From NCBI RefSeq assembly GCF_000002995.4, contig NW_025062475.1, positions 5,708,187 to 5,772,186 of the forward strand: a stretch of DNA of 64,000 bases. Reading direction: 5' to 3'. The notes beneath the pieces are model-generated. The model was given only the letters and a program-made list of their open reading frames with translations. It ran no database searches and was not told the DNA's origin. The stretch is from Brugia malayi (lineage: Eukaryota > Nematoda > Chromadorea > Rhabditida > Onchocercidae). Every line of letters starts with the position of its first letter. Position 1 is the first letter of the stretch. The position numbers and the translations under genes were made by a program. Shown piece after piece: positions 50,984 to 63,988 of the stretch.

Positions 50984-52105
50984 GAATAGGAGTGGAATCT
51001 TTCTGATGTCAGTTTGTATATAGCCATTGAATATTGTGCTATAATCCGAAGTTGTTTTGATGTTGTTATTTTCTGGTTTGCCTTGCTCTTTTCATAACTT
51101 TGTTGTGGGTTCATATAAGTAGCAATTTGCACTCTAGTCCATGAAAAAATAAGTTTATTCGGCTTGATATTTTATAGTAATCTCGCGGTTGATTATTATT
51201 AATTTTATGCTGTTAACTGTATATTTTATGCTCCTTTTGTTTTAACAGGATATCTTTACAAAACATAATTAATTAAAAGCAACTTTGTGTGATTCTCCAA
51301 CTATTATTCCCATATTTGGAAAGACAGGAGTTGTCAAGACTTTAGTTTTCCCTAGAGGAAGAAAGAAAATGAAACAAGAAATATTTAGAAAAATAATTAT
51401 ACATTCCATAAAACATTGAGTTTGTTCTCATCAGTGTTGGGTGCGAACATGTCGGTACTGTTATCTTTTTTATTTTGGAAGTGTAATATGCATATATATG
51501 TATAGTGAACATTTCACACCATCCAACTTTTTACGTAAAATGCTTCACGCTGTTTATATATACTTACGTTGCACTCTAACCGAGGAATATTATTCCATTT
51601 AATTATTAAAATATATTGAAAAGGAACATTCCAGAGAGAGAGCAAGAGGTAGAAAGGATGAGAAACACTATGTGGACGTAGGTTAGTCTGTTATACTCAT
51701 ACATCATATTGTGTATGTGTGTGTGTGTTGTGTGTGTTACGTTAACATCAAGCTGATCGATTACCATAGTTATAAACATATTGATTTCCTCCTTTAGTAG
51801 TGAGATCTCTCGAGATGTACGTATTTGACGTGCGGTTTACTGATTGCTGGTTCTGGTTGTATGAAGTATACCCGCTGGATCTTTCAGTGGTTGTCGATGA
51901 CTTGATATTTTAGTATTTATTTTTTGGGTAATTTTTCTTTCTTGGTATTTTAGGGTAGTAAAACAGAAATTCTATTTCATATTTGTAAAAAAGATTCGCT
52001 TACATTACTGATGTGCGGCATGTGATGATATCTACTTGCTTTGTTCTTTTACGGTTTTGTGATGATAAATTGTGACTGATCGTTTGCATATGTCTGTTAA
52101 GAACG
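50984..52105. other. Intergenic DNA between OS-9 and the TMEM272-like gene
   Basis: No gene is recognised. A TG-rich microsatellite lies at about 51714-51738. Confidence 0.5.
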
Positions 52106-54002
52106 ATGCCAGTTGCGTCAGCACCACCGTATCCTGATAGAGTTGTGGTAGAACAAGGAGCATCGACTAGAGCAGCTCCTGATGATTCACCACCGGCTTA
52201 TGAGGATTCATCTAATCCGAACAGTAAGTTAATTCTCATTCTGATAATGGCTTGATCGTTTTTTTTTTTTTTTTGAAAAATGATCTGTTACGTGATATTT
52301 GATGTTCTGTTTGGAATGGATCATTAAATGATTCACAGCTTTGTCTTTGATACAAATACAATTGACATAGTTGTTGTAATTAGTTAACTTCTTTGACTTT
52401 CTTCTTCTGGAGGATGGAAGAAGTTTGAATAAATAACACATAATAGTAAAATTACAATCATGTGATGGAGAGTAATTTCAGGTATGCCGCCAACCTATGA
52501 ATCATTGTATGGTGAATTTCGGCAAGTTGAGGACCCAAGAGGATTAGCTCAATTTCTAGCAAAAGCTTTTGCAATAATTATTAGTACAAGTAAGAGTTAT
52601 TCATTTATTTCTTCGAAATCCAACAGGATATAAGTTATCGTGATATAAAAAGATGATTGATCATTATGATCAAAACTATTAGAAAATATACTCACGGAAG
52701 AACAAATAAACTGAAAAATAAATTTTCCAAATCACACTTACAAATTCATTGTAGAACAGCTGTACCATAATCGATATGTTACACTTAATAGTTAAATATC
52801 CCTGATCATTCTTTGTAGAAAATTTTGCAGTTGGTGGTTGATATATTTTCATTATCAAATTTCAGTGACCGCTGCGGTGCTTTTGGCAGTGCTAAATATC
52901 ATTCCATTAGGAATGATAGTACTTGGCGGTTGTAATATCTACAGCTGTCCCGTGGAACCTTACATACCTATCTGGCTCATTGTCACTGGTTTCTTTTCTC
53001 TACTGAAGAGTGCAACAAATTTTTGTTATCGTGCTAAACGACAGCGTGAAGGTCGTCCGCCTTCTGCAGCAGACGTCAATCCAAATCCCTTTGATGGTCT
53101 GCTGTCATGTTTCTTACTCGTCTGGTTTATAATCGGTACTCTTTTTTTAACCCATTCTTTCCAGTATTCTTAATTGGTAATATTTTGCTAACACCATGTA
53201 TTTCATCCTGATGGTTAATGGTGGTAGCAACAGTAAAGTTATTAAATTAAATTTTCAATCATTATTACCTCCTATAATTTGATAAAAAACTGTGTTTCCA
53301 ACTAATAGATATTTTACTATTCAAGAGAAATCACTGCCATATGAATGAAAGTTCATTGCGGAAATAATCGTTTCACTTTCCAGTTGTTAATTTTTGATGA
53401 AAAGTAATGTAATTTGATATATTAAATCATATTTTATTGTGACGTACATTCTAGGGAAGCCTTTTTTTTTCTAAGGGATAATAGAGTACGTCCTAAAAGG
53501 ACATATCCAGGAAGAAATGGAATTAAGGGGACATAACAAATTAAGAGACAAATAAGAAGTGAGACTTTATATGTTAGATTCAGGCAGGAACAAGCAAAAA
53601 GGAGTAGGTTTTCCAAACATTGTCAAAATTCAATTAGTTATTACTGGGAGATAACTATAATTATTAATTGATTTGGTGACAGCTTAGGTTTTAAAAATCA
53701 AAAACTAGTAGTTGTTTCCATAATCAGTTGAGAATGTGAATGAGGGTATTGCTTTGTTCTTTTTTATTTTTCATTTACGATATTTATATTTAGGATCAGT
53801 ATGGGTATACTCAGTGCAGAAAGATGTACAACATAGCAATTCTCGGGATAGTAACTACTGCGATCAGTTCACTTATGTATTTTCGTTCGTATTTGTAACC
53901 CTGGGTTATGCATTATTAGCCTGCACATTGTGTTGTTTCTGTTGCTGTTGTTGCTGCATTTGTTGTCGGCCTAAAAAACAGCATGATGCTGGTGCTGTAT
54001 AA
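52106..54002 (+). CDS. TMEM272-like four-pass membrane protein
   Basis: Four exons, 52106-52223, 52482-52589, 52866-53135 and 53794-54002, all join in phase 1 and give 234 residues. The cytosolic N-terminus is proline-rich with PPYP, PPAYE and PPTYE. PPAY and PPTY are PY motifs of the kind bound by WW domains of NEDD4-type ubiquitin ligases. Four hydrophobic segments follow: AVLLAVLNIIPLGMIVLGG, IPIWLIVTGFFSLLKSA, LLSCFLLVWFIIG and FVFVTLGYALLACTLC. The order WVYSVQK..YCDQFTYVFSFVFV is typical of the TMEM272 family as I remember it. The last span runs into a cluster of eleven cysteines (CTLCCFCCCCCCICC), probable palmitoylation sites at the membrane edge, then a short basic tail. Function is not established for the family. 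Polyadenylation signals lie near 54103 and 54166. Confidence 0.8.
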
Positions 54003-57000
54003 ATATTACTGTGATGAAAGCTATGCTGTAAGTCTGTAATATATTTTGTTTATTAACCGTTACACATTGAAAATGTGCTGTGTGTAGTAACTATCATTTT
54101 GCAATAAAATAATTATAATGTATATTTTTTTACAGGGTAATATGTCACTTTCGGTCAACAGTATTCAATAAAAATTTGTGTTAAGTCCATGGATGATTGT
54201 GGTCCATTTTATACTCGACTTCACAAATCATAATCAAAAAATAATGTCTATCCATTTCAAATGTTTAATGGACTTTCTGCTTGAAAACTGGATTTGACCG
54301 TCAGTGACACTTGTTGCTTCTCATGACCAATCCAGGAAGCAATTTTTCGAGTAGACTTGTTTCAGAATTTCTTTGTACAACTTGTATATTTTTTATATCC
54401 CTTTGTGAATTCATATTCATGTTTCGAGCGATTTATATGCTTATATATTCTAGTTGTTTTTTGGTTTAGATTTCCATAAATTAATATAATTTGTCTACAC
54501 TAAAGAGTTTTCGTTTAGAAAAGTAAATTGCACCATTCCCATAGTTTGAATACTATATTTCTTAGCTTATGTTTGAATATCAATGAAAGGTAATATAAGA
54601 AAGCCACATTACATTGTGACCTTTACATTAGAGTATCATGTCATAGAACATTAAAATAAGTATGTCCGTTACGAGTCACTTCACTGTATGCCTATATTTT
54701 GTTTAGAATCTTCGGAATTTATTTATGTGTGGCTTTGCTGAACATGGAAACAAAGCACCTTTGATTATAATATAAATATAATAATCTCTTGCTTCAATAA
54801 GTGCAGCAGTTTTTTGCTGATTGCCAATAATATACTGTTAGTTTTTAATTTCGCAACTTATGTTAATTTAATTATATTGTTCTGAATATTTCTGGAATAC
54901 TCTTGTAATCCAAAGGAAGTGAAAGAGAAAGGACAAAGGGCTGGTGTTAGTATTGAATTATAGAGTTTATGGGCATGGTGTTAGGGGTACTGTAAGGCCT
55001 CGAATTAATTGTTGACAGGTCCGTCTTATTGTCGGATGATTGCAGTAGTGACGGTGGTATTTCAAAGAAAGGGTGGTAAAGTATACGTAACTCAAGTATT
55101 ATGAGGCGCAGTACTATATGTGTAAAAAGATATTGCAGTTAGGTCATTTGGATGTCATTTCTTTGTACGGGCAATTCATATTTATATTTGGTAAGATATT
55201 TGAATTTTTCTTTCATCTTTATGATTTTCCAGTATAGAATGCATAAAACTATGACAGTGATTCTGTTTGTTGATTTCTTTTATATCCTCTATATTGTATA
55301 TAATTTCAGAATTCTTGAAACAACGGATAAAGTGAAATGATTGTTACTGTACAAACTAATCACTCAATCAATCAGATGTTTAGTATATTTGTACTTTATC
55401 AATTAATGCAATAACTTCCGATATAAAATACTGCAAGTTTCATTTAATTAATTCGAGGAATATCATAAGTTTTTTTGGAAGTGTTTATATCTGGTAATAT
55501 TTGTTCTCTCTTTTGCTTTCTTTATTGCATATTTATTATTACAGAATCACTTTACCGTAATTATATATTATGTTTAGTCTGCTTATATGATATGCAATAT
55601 ATCTTTTCTGCATCAGTTTTTTCGATATCATTAAATTTGAATCAGTATTTTAGAATCTCTTATTTCTTTCTTTCGCTCATCTAAGATGTATAGTTCTAAT
55701 TTTTATTTATAATCAACATACCTAGAAATATTGGCGTTTTACTATGCTTCAAATAATTTCTGTAGAGTGGAATGTATTTTAAAGTAGTTTTGTCAACACT
55801 GAGTTGCTGTAATCAAATTTAGTCCATGTAAATAATGTAGTCATTTAATTGATTAGAAGTTCTTTTCAAAGTTTATGCTATGTCATATCATCATGCCAAT
55901 ACTAAGATCGTATTTAAGTTGTAGTAGCATATGGATGTTTAGCTTTTTCTGATAATGTCTGCTGATATCTGGTGATTAAGGGATAGCATAAGAATTTTTC
56001 AACTACCCATCCGTCTACTTAATAATTCATTTCAACAAGTGAATTGGTGTTGGTAAAAAAATTTTTTAACTTTCATAGGTTAAAATTCTTTATGAATTTA
56101 GTAGGTATTATCTAAAGCATTATTGCAAATCACTTGATGTACTTGTATCGATTTCATTAATTTCCATTTTGTAGTTAGTTTGAATGCAAATATAATTCAG
56201 CTTTCGTGAAATCTTTGTGATATTTTAACTTATTATAGAGACTTTTACACGACTATGACTGAGATAAGCATAAAGTGATGATACATGTTTTCTATCGAGA
56301 CTAAATATCAAATATAGTTTGTGAAATTTTTAAAAATAACTGCTTGTCGTTTGCAATATTTAAAGTATTGAGCGGCGGTCTTTATCACATACGAATGCTT
56401 TTGCATTCCTATGAGCAGCTCATTCAAATTTACTGTATGAAATTATCCTCACTGTTATTTTCATCCCATTTTGTCTTAAAATAACATCTAAGTTCTGATG
56501 TTCCTCTATATAAGATCTAGATTTGCTACATTTATTTTAATTTCAAAACCAAATCTATCCGTTTTGTTGAAATATTATATTCACTTATAGATTTGACAGT
56601 CAAATATTCATTCATTCAGCTAACTATTACAGAAGGACTAGATATGTAGGTGAGGTTCGATTTATTTACTGGTCGACTGTCATTGGTATAGAAATCAATT
56701 TGGAATTAAAACTACATCACTCCCATCTTATCAGCAGTCAGTTGCTTTCCTTCTTTTGATGATCGAATTTGCCTTTATTTCTTGTTGTGCAACTAAGAAT
56801 TTATCATTTAAACTATTGCTAATAAATGTTGAACAAATATATCAATTGCTACTTTGTTTTGGATTCTAATTTTTATTCTTTCAATTATTCGATATTTTCA
56901 GATGATTTTTGTTCCACCAAGCACGAATTGGAAAGCATCGCATCACCTTATTGTTCCGCTTTTACATTCGTTTGAAAACACAAGTTTTAATGATTTAAAC

Positions 57001-57258
57001 ATTTTGTTGTATTTGCTATATTTTCATTCATTCACTTCATTTGTTCGTGATGCTTTAAAAAAAAAGAAATTTCTAATACATTAAAATAACATGAAACATC
57101 TCTCTATTTCCACCGGTTTTATTCTCTTTTTTCTGATTTTCTATCTACAAAAGCTGATTAATATATATTGATTGATTAACTTTGTTTTGCAGTAACTTTT
57201 TTCTTAAATTTCAGGTTGAAAATTTTTTAATCGTAGAAAGAGTGTTAACATCAACAGC
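54003..57258. other. 3.3-kb AT-rich intergenic DNA
   Basis: The first 170 bp hold the 3' end of the TMEM272-like gene. No further exon, RNA gene or repeat of note was recognised. ORFs of 60-76 codons in this stretch are Phe/Ile/Tyr-rich and look random. Confidence 0.5.
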
Positions 57259-59686
57259 ATGGACGTAATTTTGGATCATTCATTTGGTGGTATCAATAGT
57301 TCTATTCCTGGAATCGGCGGGCCGCAATGTGTTAAGGTTTATTTCAGTTGAATTTTTATATTTTCAGTAGAATTTATCTAACGAGCTTCCTTTGAATTTT
57401 CGTATTAGTTCGGTCGTCAACTCCACTCTTTTTTTGAAATTCTAATACAACGTTACTTCCATCAAAGTCGATGAACGAGTCTTTCCGAGTTAATTCGATA
57501 TCATTTGCAAATTCACTGTTATCCTTAGAAAAGAATACGCTGATCGAAGTAATTCAAAAATGCATCACTTTTTTTTTTTTTTTTTTTTCAAAGTGATTTT
57601 TTTGAAATTTTCAGTTCTTACCGTTATGGCAAAGAATAGCAGAAACATTTCTACTTGTGCCACTTGCTATTTGCGGGATAATTATTTCATCAAAAAATTT
57701 AGAAGTATGATGTATATTAAAAATATAAAAATATTAAATACTCACCATCATCTCAAGATTGAAATTAATTGATGTATATTGGTCACAAAACCGTTAGCAT
57801 TCATTCAGGGATGATTTTACAATTTTTGTTTTCATTTTTAATAAATTTTTTACAGGGTTGGGACAGCTTGTGTTTGTTTTCCCTCTGTTTTTTTTTTTTC
57901 AAAAATATTTTGATAAAACTGCTTCATATTTCCAGTCGTTTGATTTTTCAGCCATTTCTTCTCCCTATTTCTGGAAAAATGCTGTCTTCTATCAACGAGA
58001 GCGCTGTAATGTTCGACGACGACAAAAATCTTGTCAGATATTGTGTTCTTGCCTTTTATTGTTTCATTTTTGGTTCTGAAATAGTCTGTAAATTGGTTAG
58101 AAGGTACCGTTTCTAATCTTTTACTATTGTTACAATAGTACGATTTAAAATACTGAATTATATCCAAGACAGCTAGTAGTAACTTCATATTTTTCATTAT
58201 AATGTCTGTCGAGAAATTTGTACGTTTGCAAATAATGTATGTAAGGATGCTTTACTGAGTGTATGTTATACGGCTAGTTTTATGTTTCATGGTAGTTAAA
58301 AGATTGTAGTGATGTTAATCCGTTCCACCTGTTATCGATTGAATGAGTAACTAGTAATTTCAGGGTATTTGTATTTATATTAAATCCATGCCATATCGCA
58401 ACGACAATACAGATATTGATTCTCGCAATAGGCATCACTAATCATAGAATGTATTATCTGTTCCGTTTTCAAATGTACTTATTACCTGGTGCACTGATTG
58501 GTATTATACTGCCGTCGATAAATTCTCGTGTCGTGAGTATTTTTATTGAAAATGATATTAAAATATAAAAAACCTTGCACTAACATATCGTTATCTAAAT
58601 TAAGAATAAGTATAGGACGAAGATTTGTCCTTTTATAACTTTTTTTTTTTTTCCAGTGTGATAAATATGTGCTAAGTACGTTTGATAAAGACTGGATTTA
58701 TTCAAAAATTTTAAATTCTCGAACAAACATTGAACATTACAATACATAATTTTTGAAAAAATCAGTCTGATCAATTCAGTGGGCACATTTCATAGCGATT
58801 AACTGATATGATTTATTTTCTCGAGTTTTATTATTACTATAATTGCATAGAAAACGTTTTCCAGCTTTTTGTTGAAGTACTTATATATTTTATTCAACAT
58901 GTAGCAATACTCATTGTCCCATTCTTTATAGTTTATGTCAACGGTATGATTTTATCTTTCTTAAAATCGTAAATTTCTAAAATAGACACCGTATTAACGT
59001 GTTTTGTGAATTTCACTTTTATGTTCCTTCTGGGAAAATGGGAATTTTTTTCTTTCATTTCTCTACTTCTATTGCAGCAAATAGAAAATTATGAAAATAT
59101 CATTATTAAAAAAGGGTTGCAACAAGCTTATGACATTTGCTTTCAGGTACTTTCTTACTGGAACCATTTCAAAATTTCGTATGGGCTGTATTAAGTTTCT
59201 CTGTCATCCTTTTCTATCATTTTACTATATTACAAATTGTTGGGTTGGTTAGTTTTTTATCAATAGCTTTTATAAGTTTTGGTACAAAGAGAATTTTCAT
59301 AAATTTATTGAAATACTTGGTTTACATCTTTAATAAATGATGATCATTTTCATTTCTTTAGAAACTTTGCTGAAAGATAGCTAGAGATATTGACATTCCT
59401 TCGCTGAAAATTGCTTCATAATATTTTGATGCAGTAATAATAAATGATATACATATGAAATAAGCGATTTTAGATAACGGAAGCAAATATGGGCTGTGTA
59501 ATATGCCCGGCAATGAGTGATCCATTCTATGGTCGATTCTATCGCTTAGCTACTGTGATTCATCAAGCAATTCTAATCCCTTTAATTACAGAAGTTTTTA
59601 GTGTCTGTATCAAATGTGTCACTGATGTTACTCATTTGAATAATGTTATACGGAAATCGAAAAGATTAAGTGGAAGGAAGAAGTAG
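57259..59686 (+). CDS. TMEM164 family polytopic membrane protein
   Basis: Seven exons join in phase: 57259-57336, 57615-57704, 57952-58103, 58364-58532, 58865-58943, 59147-59247 and 59474-59686. They give 293 residues; human TMEM164 has 297. Landmarks in family order are FGGINSSIPGIGGPQCVKFL near the start, the helix CVLAFYCFIFGSEIVCKLV, FILNPCHIATTIQ, MYLLPGALIGIILPSINSR, VEVLIYFIQHVAILIVPFF, LLEPFQNFVWAVLSFSVILF, FYHFTILQIVGL and CPAMSDPFYGRFYRLATVIH. The NPCH cysteine and several helix-embedded histidines are kept. Human TMEM164 is reported to act as an acyltransferase making polyunsaturated ether phospholipids; the same role here is inference. Exon 3 could instead begin at 57856, adding 32 hydrophobic residues in frame. 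The shorter form fits the family length. Confidence 0.92.
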
Positions 59687-62217
59687 AGATGAGGGCATAT
59701 GGATACATATATTTTTTTGAATTATGGATAACAAAGGACAAAGTTTAAAAATACATATAAATTCAAAGCTATAATACTGAATTTTCTGTTTTATATAAAT
59801 AAACTGATTATTGTATGGGCTGTTTATTGTGTATTGTTGACGTCGAATGTCGTTATTTATTTGATAAAAAGCATTTTTTGAATTAAACAATGTGGTTTAA
59901 ATTAATATTTTATTATCACTCTAATGTTAAAATCTGATACATTTAGTAAAATGTGTCAAATTATATTTTAACGGTTCAAGCATATACAACAAAAACCATT
60001 CTAAATTGTTATGGTGTAGTCGTGAAGAAAGTTTGAAATTATTCAGAAATTAAATCGATAGAATGAATTTGTGTGCTGCATATAGAAAATACAGTTTGTA
60101 AAATACATATACTTGTTATCTGTTACTTTCCTCTTGTTTATTTATATGCCATTTGAGGATCATGTGTAAAACACGACATACGGAGGGGCATTGCTTATAT
60201 TTACTACCCTTTCCAGTATGATTATTGATTATATTGCGAATAATTTTGCTTATGCTGTTTGTTCGAGCGGTCGTATCTTTCAAGTCTTCTCCTTTCAGTG
60301 TTCTTGCTTCATTGCATCAGTCATCGAGTGTTGTTATATTTGTAACACAGCAAAAGTTTAGTTTGCTAAGGTACACTATTTACTGATATTTTTGCATAGG
60401 GATTAATTGATATCATCCAATAAGCATCATTTCATTACCATTACCATTACTGTGATTAAATTTAGCTGCAAATAATATTCCACTTTCTCTCTACTTTAAT
60501 TGAAGTGTTTAGTTGTTCCAAAGTACAAAGCCTGAAATAGCTGATTGTTATGAGACAGAAATGTCCTCTGTTTAATATAATTGGTAGTAATCTTTCAATA
60601 TAACAACTGATAGTAATTTCCTTCGTGTCTTGCTTTCATTTATTTAATCGAATGTTCCATCTTATCAAAAACAACAAGTGGTCGTTCTACGTATAGCAAT
60701 GCAAGTTGATTTGTAATAGGTGCAGTTTGCGTCTTATCTGGGTCAAAATATCTTTTTATTTATAGGTTTTGTCACAAGTGTGAAGATTATGACTGTATTT
60801 GATATTGATATTTCGGTTTTTAATTGTCTGCAAACCATTCGAAATAAGCTGATATGATATTGTGAGATGGATTTCATTTTCCTTTTAATAGCAATTTAAT
60901 GGATGCCTACCTGTCCCTGCATAAATCTGTATAAATGCCTATATAAATCTCATATCCTAGGCTCTTTTGGTTTTGCTGACTAACGAAGAATGATGATTCT
61001 AGAAAATATGGTTGGTTTTATAGATAAGTCTTAAGCTGTCAATTTTAGATGTAAAGGAAATTAAAAAATAATCTAACACTTGTTTTACTTTATCCTGTGA
61101 AATATCCCGTACTCTTCCATGTGTTTGTAGAAGTTTAATGCTTCAGAAGCTGGCACTTTTATTGACGATAGCTGAAGTTATCCACAAAGAAAGAAGGATT
61201 AATAATGAGGGATATATATATATGTAAATTATTCAAAAATAGAGTTATCAAATCCTAAATCTCATTTTTATTGAATAGACTAATGAGGAGTTTTTTCGCA
61301 TCGGTAATATGTTTATAGTGATATGATCAAGTATGATAAAATTTAATTATACCAACCGCTCGATCCATTTACTTATACTTATATCTTTCTGAATTATCTA
61401 ATAACTAATGAACTAATTTTGAAGCTTGACATTTGTTATTGATTTTTGTTTCCTGCGATAACGAATGATTTACTCCGAAGAAAATTATCATTTTGTTCAG
61501 GATTGGCTAATTCATTCTTTCTTTTTTCTTTTTTTTTTTGTATGGCTATAATGTGCACGACAATGCATTATTTGCTATTAATGATCGTTGTAATGTTATA
61601 TCCAATATCTACGGAGCAGTGAGTTTCATTTTTATCTATTGGATATCACATTCATTATATTTATCTTACTAAACACTTAACAGTATGCTATGGTAAATTA
61701 TGATACAGAACATGTTTTTTTTTTTATTTAAATTTTTAATTAAATAATATCTATCACATCTTAATATATTCTATCATTTGATCTTGGAAATACTCTTAAT
61801 CTACTAATCTAGTGAAATAAGAACTCCATTATATTGTATTATTCAGTCATCGCCGTATGGGTTAGGAGGTATGTGTAGCATAAACTGATGAGAATGTCCC
61901 AATAGTTGTTGTCTTACTGTTTGAGGATATGTAACGGAAATTGACGGGATGCTTTTATTACTTTTCCTTATTGTATTACAACTATTATTATGGATATTTT
62001 TTATAAAAGGTGAACAGGAATAGATTGAAAACGAATTTGCGCTGCTTAAGTGGTGTTTAAATGTTATGGGATTCGAAGCAGGACGGTATTAATCGTGGGT
62101 TTCGATGCTCAATTAAATTGTATTCTGAAAAAAATGAGATAGAATATCTTGTAAGAATGTAGTTGAAAAGATGTAGCAGATATATTGCAAGCTAATTGTA
62201 GAGGAAGTGATACCACG
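59687..62217. other. 2.5-kb AT-rich intergenic DNA
   Basis: It holds the TMEM164 3' end (AATAAA near 59797) and the upstream region of the PEBP gene. No gene or repeat family is recognised. A (TA)n run lies near 61212-61222. Confidence 0.5.
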
Positions 62218-63560
62218 ATGTCGGTGGAAGAAGCATTCAAAAAATACCAAGTTGTGCCGGATGTTATATCAATGGTTCCTACCAAACTGATCAATGTCGA
62301 TTATAGTGGTGGTGTTAAGGTAAATTCTTAAGTAATATACAGTATATGAATGCAGATATGATTGAATATATGTTCAAAATCAGCTGATCACACTACATTA
62401 ATTGTCTGTCTTTTTGACCTATAACAAGCAGTAGAAAGGTATTTCAAAAACTCTTTCAGCGAAATTCAAAAAGACTCGACTGTAAGCGCTATAGTAAGTT
62501 TGATTAGAACACGCTTTTACATTTGTCATAAATCGTTTCATTTTTTATGATGCAAATTATTTCTTGAAAATAAAGAATAATAGTATTATAAAACAGGAAA
62601 AATAAATAAAGAATAATAGTTTGGGAAAAGATTTAAAAAATAAAGAGTAATGGTTTAAAAATAACTAATAGTTTGGAAAATATTTAGGTGAATCTGGGTA
62701 ATGAACTTACGCCAACACAGGTGAAAGATGAGCCAAAAGTATCATGGGATGCGGAAGCTAAAAGCTTATACACACTCGTTATGACTGGTACTGAGTTATT
62801 TAAACTGCTGTTAAATGTAACTGTTGGAAATTAAGCTGTTAATTAAAACCGAAATTTTTAGATCCAGATGCACCATCTCGACAAAACCCTAAATTCAGAG
62901 AATGGCACCACTGGTATGTAATTACCTTCATATTGATTTTTATGATCTAACCTTTCCAAATTTTATTCGCAATACTAAAAAGATGTTTTGGACATAAATC
63001 CATAATCATAGGTTGGTAGCCAATATTCCTGGGCAGGACGTTAGCAAAGGTGATGTGTTTTCCGAGTATATTGGATCGGGTCCACCAAAAGGCACAGGTA
63101 AATAATGATAATATTATATTTCCATGAAATATGATTAATTGCTGGAATTAAATGTCTTTCCTAGCAAATAATTACAGATGTGTTGAATCTCTTAATTGAA
63201 CGCTATGTTAATATCGGTTTCATTTTTAGGACTTCACCGCTATGTATTCTTGGTTTACAAACAACCGGAGAAAATCGTGGATGTCCAACATGGGCATCTT
63301 ACTAACAGATCAGGAAAAAATCGCGCAAATTTCAAAATTGCCAAATTTGCAGAAAAACACAAGTTGGGAAATCCAATTGCTGGAAACTTCTACCAGGTTA
63401 AACCCAAATTTGATTCAGTGCATATAATTTATCAAGTTCTAAGACATTTTAAGCACAAGAAAATAGTATTATAATCAGAAGTGGAAGGAGTATTTTGTTT
63501 GGATTTCAGGCTCAGTACGACAATTATGTAGCCAAACTGTATGAACAATTGAGCGATTGA
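62218..63560 (+). CDS. Phosphatidylethanolamine-binding protein (PEBP/RKIP)
   Basis: Six exons, 62218-62319, 62688-62787, 62862-62913, 63012-63097, 63230-63396 and 63510-63560, join in phase and give 185 residues, the usual length. Both family signatures are intact: [24 protein letters not shown], and the anion-pocket block [26 protein letters not shown]. The ligand-binding Asp, His, Gly and Tyr are all present. PEBPs bind phospholipid head groups and, in animals, can restrain Raf signalling. Filarial worms also make secreted relatives such as the Onchocerca OV-16 antigen. This protein starts [17 protein letters not shown], with no signal peptide, so a cytosolic form is likely unless an upstream exon exists. 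A possible trans-splice acceptor (ATTGTAG) ends at 62200. Confidence 0.95.
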
Positions 63561-63842
63561 TAGTTTTAATTTGTTTTCACAACATTTAAATGATGTCATT
63601 TTTTCTTTATAGTTATTTCGCTAATTCCGATCCAATGAAAAATAAATATTTTTTACCATGTTTGTTACAAACAAGCAAGTTCAGTTGTAGCTGGTACTTC
63701 ACAAATATGTTTCATTGTTTTCGAGTATTTAGCTTAAGCTATTTTGCTACTTCTTTTCCTCCGATAGAGCTAAATCTTATTCTAGGAATAGATACGCTCT
63801 ATTCCTAGAATAAGATTTAGAAGCTTAGTGATAAATATAAAA
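63561..63842. other. PEBP 3' region with hairpin
   Basis: This region contains an AATAAA near 63642 that probably ends the PEBP transcript, and the perfect hairpin at 63770-63820 described separately. Confidence 0.5.
63770..63820. repeat. Perfect 22-bp inverted repeat with 7-base loop
   Basis: The arm 63770-63791 (starting CTAAATCTTATTCTAGG) is exactly complementary to 63799-63820, with ATACGCT between. The stem is 22 bp without a mismatch. It could be a DNA cruciform, a hairpin in a transcript's 3' end, or a small mobile element. Sequence alone does not separate these. Confidence 0.9.
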
Positions 63843-63988
63843 TCATAGTCGACCAAAAGGACCATCTGGATTTTTAACTCCAAATATTTCATCCTCTTGA
63901 ATGGCTCCTCGTATGGAACCATTGGAAGAATGGAAGGGAATGGGTTAAGTCTTCCTAACTTCACTCTATAAATAATTAGAGGAACGAT
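63843..63988 (-). other. Possible minus-strand exon at window edge
   Basis: On the minus strand an acceptor-like TTATTTATAG near 63976 opens onto KLGRLNPFPSILPMVPYEEP. In another frame the stretch 63944-63843 reads GAIQEDEIFGVKNPDGPFGR and ends in a stop. Both read like protein but not in one frame. It may be the 3' end of a gene entering from the right, possibly frameshifted. No family is recognised. Confidence 0.25.

Noticed and set aside
57769..57951. In-frame upstream extension of TMEM164 exon 3
   Set aside because: The extension contains a run of Phe from a T tract and would add residues that TMEM164 proteins lack. The TTTTTCAG at 57951 gives the expected family length. Kept only as an alternative.
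61501..61545. Pyrimidine tract before TTTGTATGG as a start of a gene between TMEM164 and PEBP
   Set aside because: No open frame of useful length follows and no exon with coding character was found nearby.
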